Assembly: GCF_033063295.1 (NCBI RefSeq)
Contig: NZ_JAWJZH010000001.1
Coordinates: 2,666,001 to 2,730,000, forward strand
From: Nitrosomonas sp. Is35
Lineage (GTDB): Bacteria > Pseudomonadota > Gammaproteobacteria > Burkholderiales > Nitrosomonadaceae
Direction of reading: 5' to 3'
Length of the DNA: 64,000 nucleotides
Below are positions 63,747-64,000 of this stretch, piece after piece. The notes beneath the pieces are model-generated. The model saw only the letters and a program-made list of their open reading frames with translations. It did not search any database and was not told where the DNA came from. Each line of letters opens with the position of its first letter. The first letter of the stretch is position 1. The translations under genes and the position numbers were made by a program.

Positions 63747-64000
63747 TTACAGCTTCTTGATTTGGTAACTTCCTCTTTTAAAACCTTGTACTTCGATAAT
63801 CTGCTGGATTTTCCTGCCGTGGGGTGTGCGCGTGATATGTACGACCATATCAACCGCCTCCGCGATCAATGGCATGATCTCTTTAGGTGCTGAAGGATTG
63901 CGTGAAATCAGGGATTCCAGACGAGTCAGTCCTGATAGCGCATCATTGGCGTGCAGTGTGGCAGCCCCTCCTTCATGCCCTGTGTTCCAGGCATCAAGCA
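63747..64000 (-). CDS. trbB: Conjugation ATPase TrbB (VirB11-like), C-terminal part
   Basis: The open minus-strand frame enters from the right edge and stops at 63747, giving 84 residues. WNTGHEGGAATLHANDA is a VirB11/TrbB hallmark containing the His box, followed by LTRLESLISR and EAVDMVVHITRTPHGRK. The nucleotide-binding part lies beyond the window. It is the first gene of the trb order and lies 21 bp before trbC. Confidence 0.93.
   Translation of the reverse strand, partial: LDAWNTGHEGGAATLHANDALSGLTRLESLISRNPSAPKEIMPLIAEAVDMVVHITRTPHGRKIQQIIEVQGFKRGSYQIKKL

Overview
The window looks like a betaproteobacterial chromosome, most likely of the Nitrosomonadaceae (Nitrosomonas-like). This rests on the gene order rpsF-priB-rpsR-rplI-dnaB next to trpGDC, the protein sequences, and the mix of multicopper oxidase, type I secretion and IncP-like conjugation genes. 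No database search was possible, so the taxonomy is inference.

Region 1 (1-5940) is conserved housekeeping DNA: the start of dnaB and the ribosomal cluster rpsF-priB-rpsR-rplI on the minus strand, then trpG-trpD-trpC and an HDOD-domain gene on the plus strand. Twenty bases past the HDOD gene lies the 3' half of a tRNA-Thr(TGT) gene, cut exactly in the anticodon loop. This is the scar left when an element integrates into a tRNA gene. Everything to its right may be one large integrated element whose other end lies outside the window.

Region 2 (6000-52250) is accessory DNA. It starts with a VapBC/FitAB-type toxin-antitoxin pair. Next is a two-gene c-di-GMP module: a BLUF photoreceptor fused to a degenerate EAL domain, followed by an intact EAL protein. 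A two-gene multicopper oxidase operon follows, in which each protein has lost exactly the trinuclear copper ligands that the other keeps. A complete type I secretion system (TolC-like, HlyD-like, ABC) comes next, with two repeat-rich substrates of 2057 and 5578 residues. The larger one holds 39 nearly identical ~103-residue Ig-like units in a 12-kb tandem array. A stand-alone DUF4347 caspase-like protein sits just upstream of it. The region continues with a PAS-histidine kinase and LuxR-type response regulator, two proteins built from a repeated helical domain resembling the C-terminal helical part of type I restriction HsdR subunits, a PAS-GGDEF-EAL protein, a small DUF3467-like protein and a VanZ-like membrane protein. 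Six copies of an 18-bp palindrome (ATGAGTAT-NN-ATACTCAT) lie upstream of four of these transcription units and suggest one regulon.

Region 3 (52250-64000) holds an intact IS5-family element and a minus-strand IncP/RP4-type mating-pair-formation cluster in canonical order: trbB(partial)-C-D-E-F-G-H-I-J-K-L-N. An IS1595-family element with a frameshifted transposase sits between trbK and trbL.

Taken together, regions 2 and 3 look like a mobilisable surface-attachment island. Light and redox inputs and c-di-GMP enzymes could control secretion of very large adhesins, and the Trb system could move the island. The parts are visible in the sequence; the functional link between them is inference.
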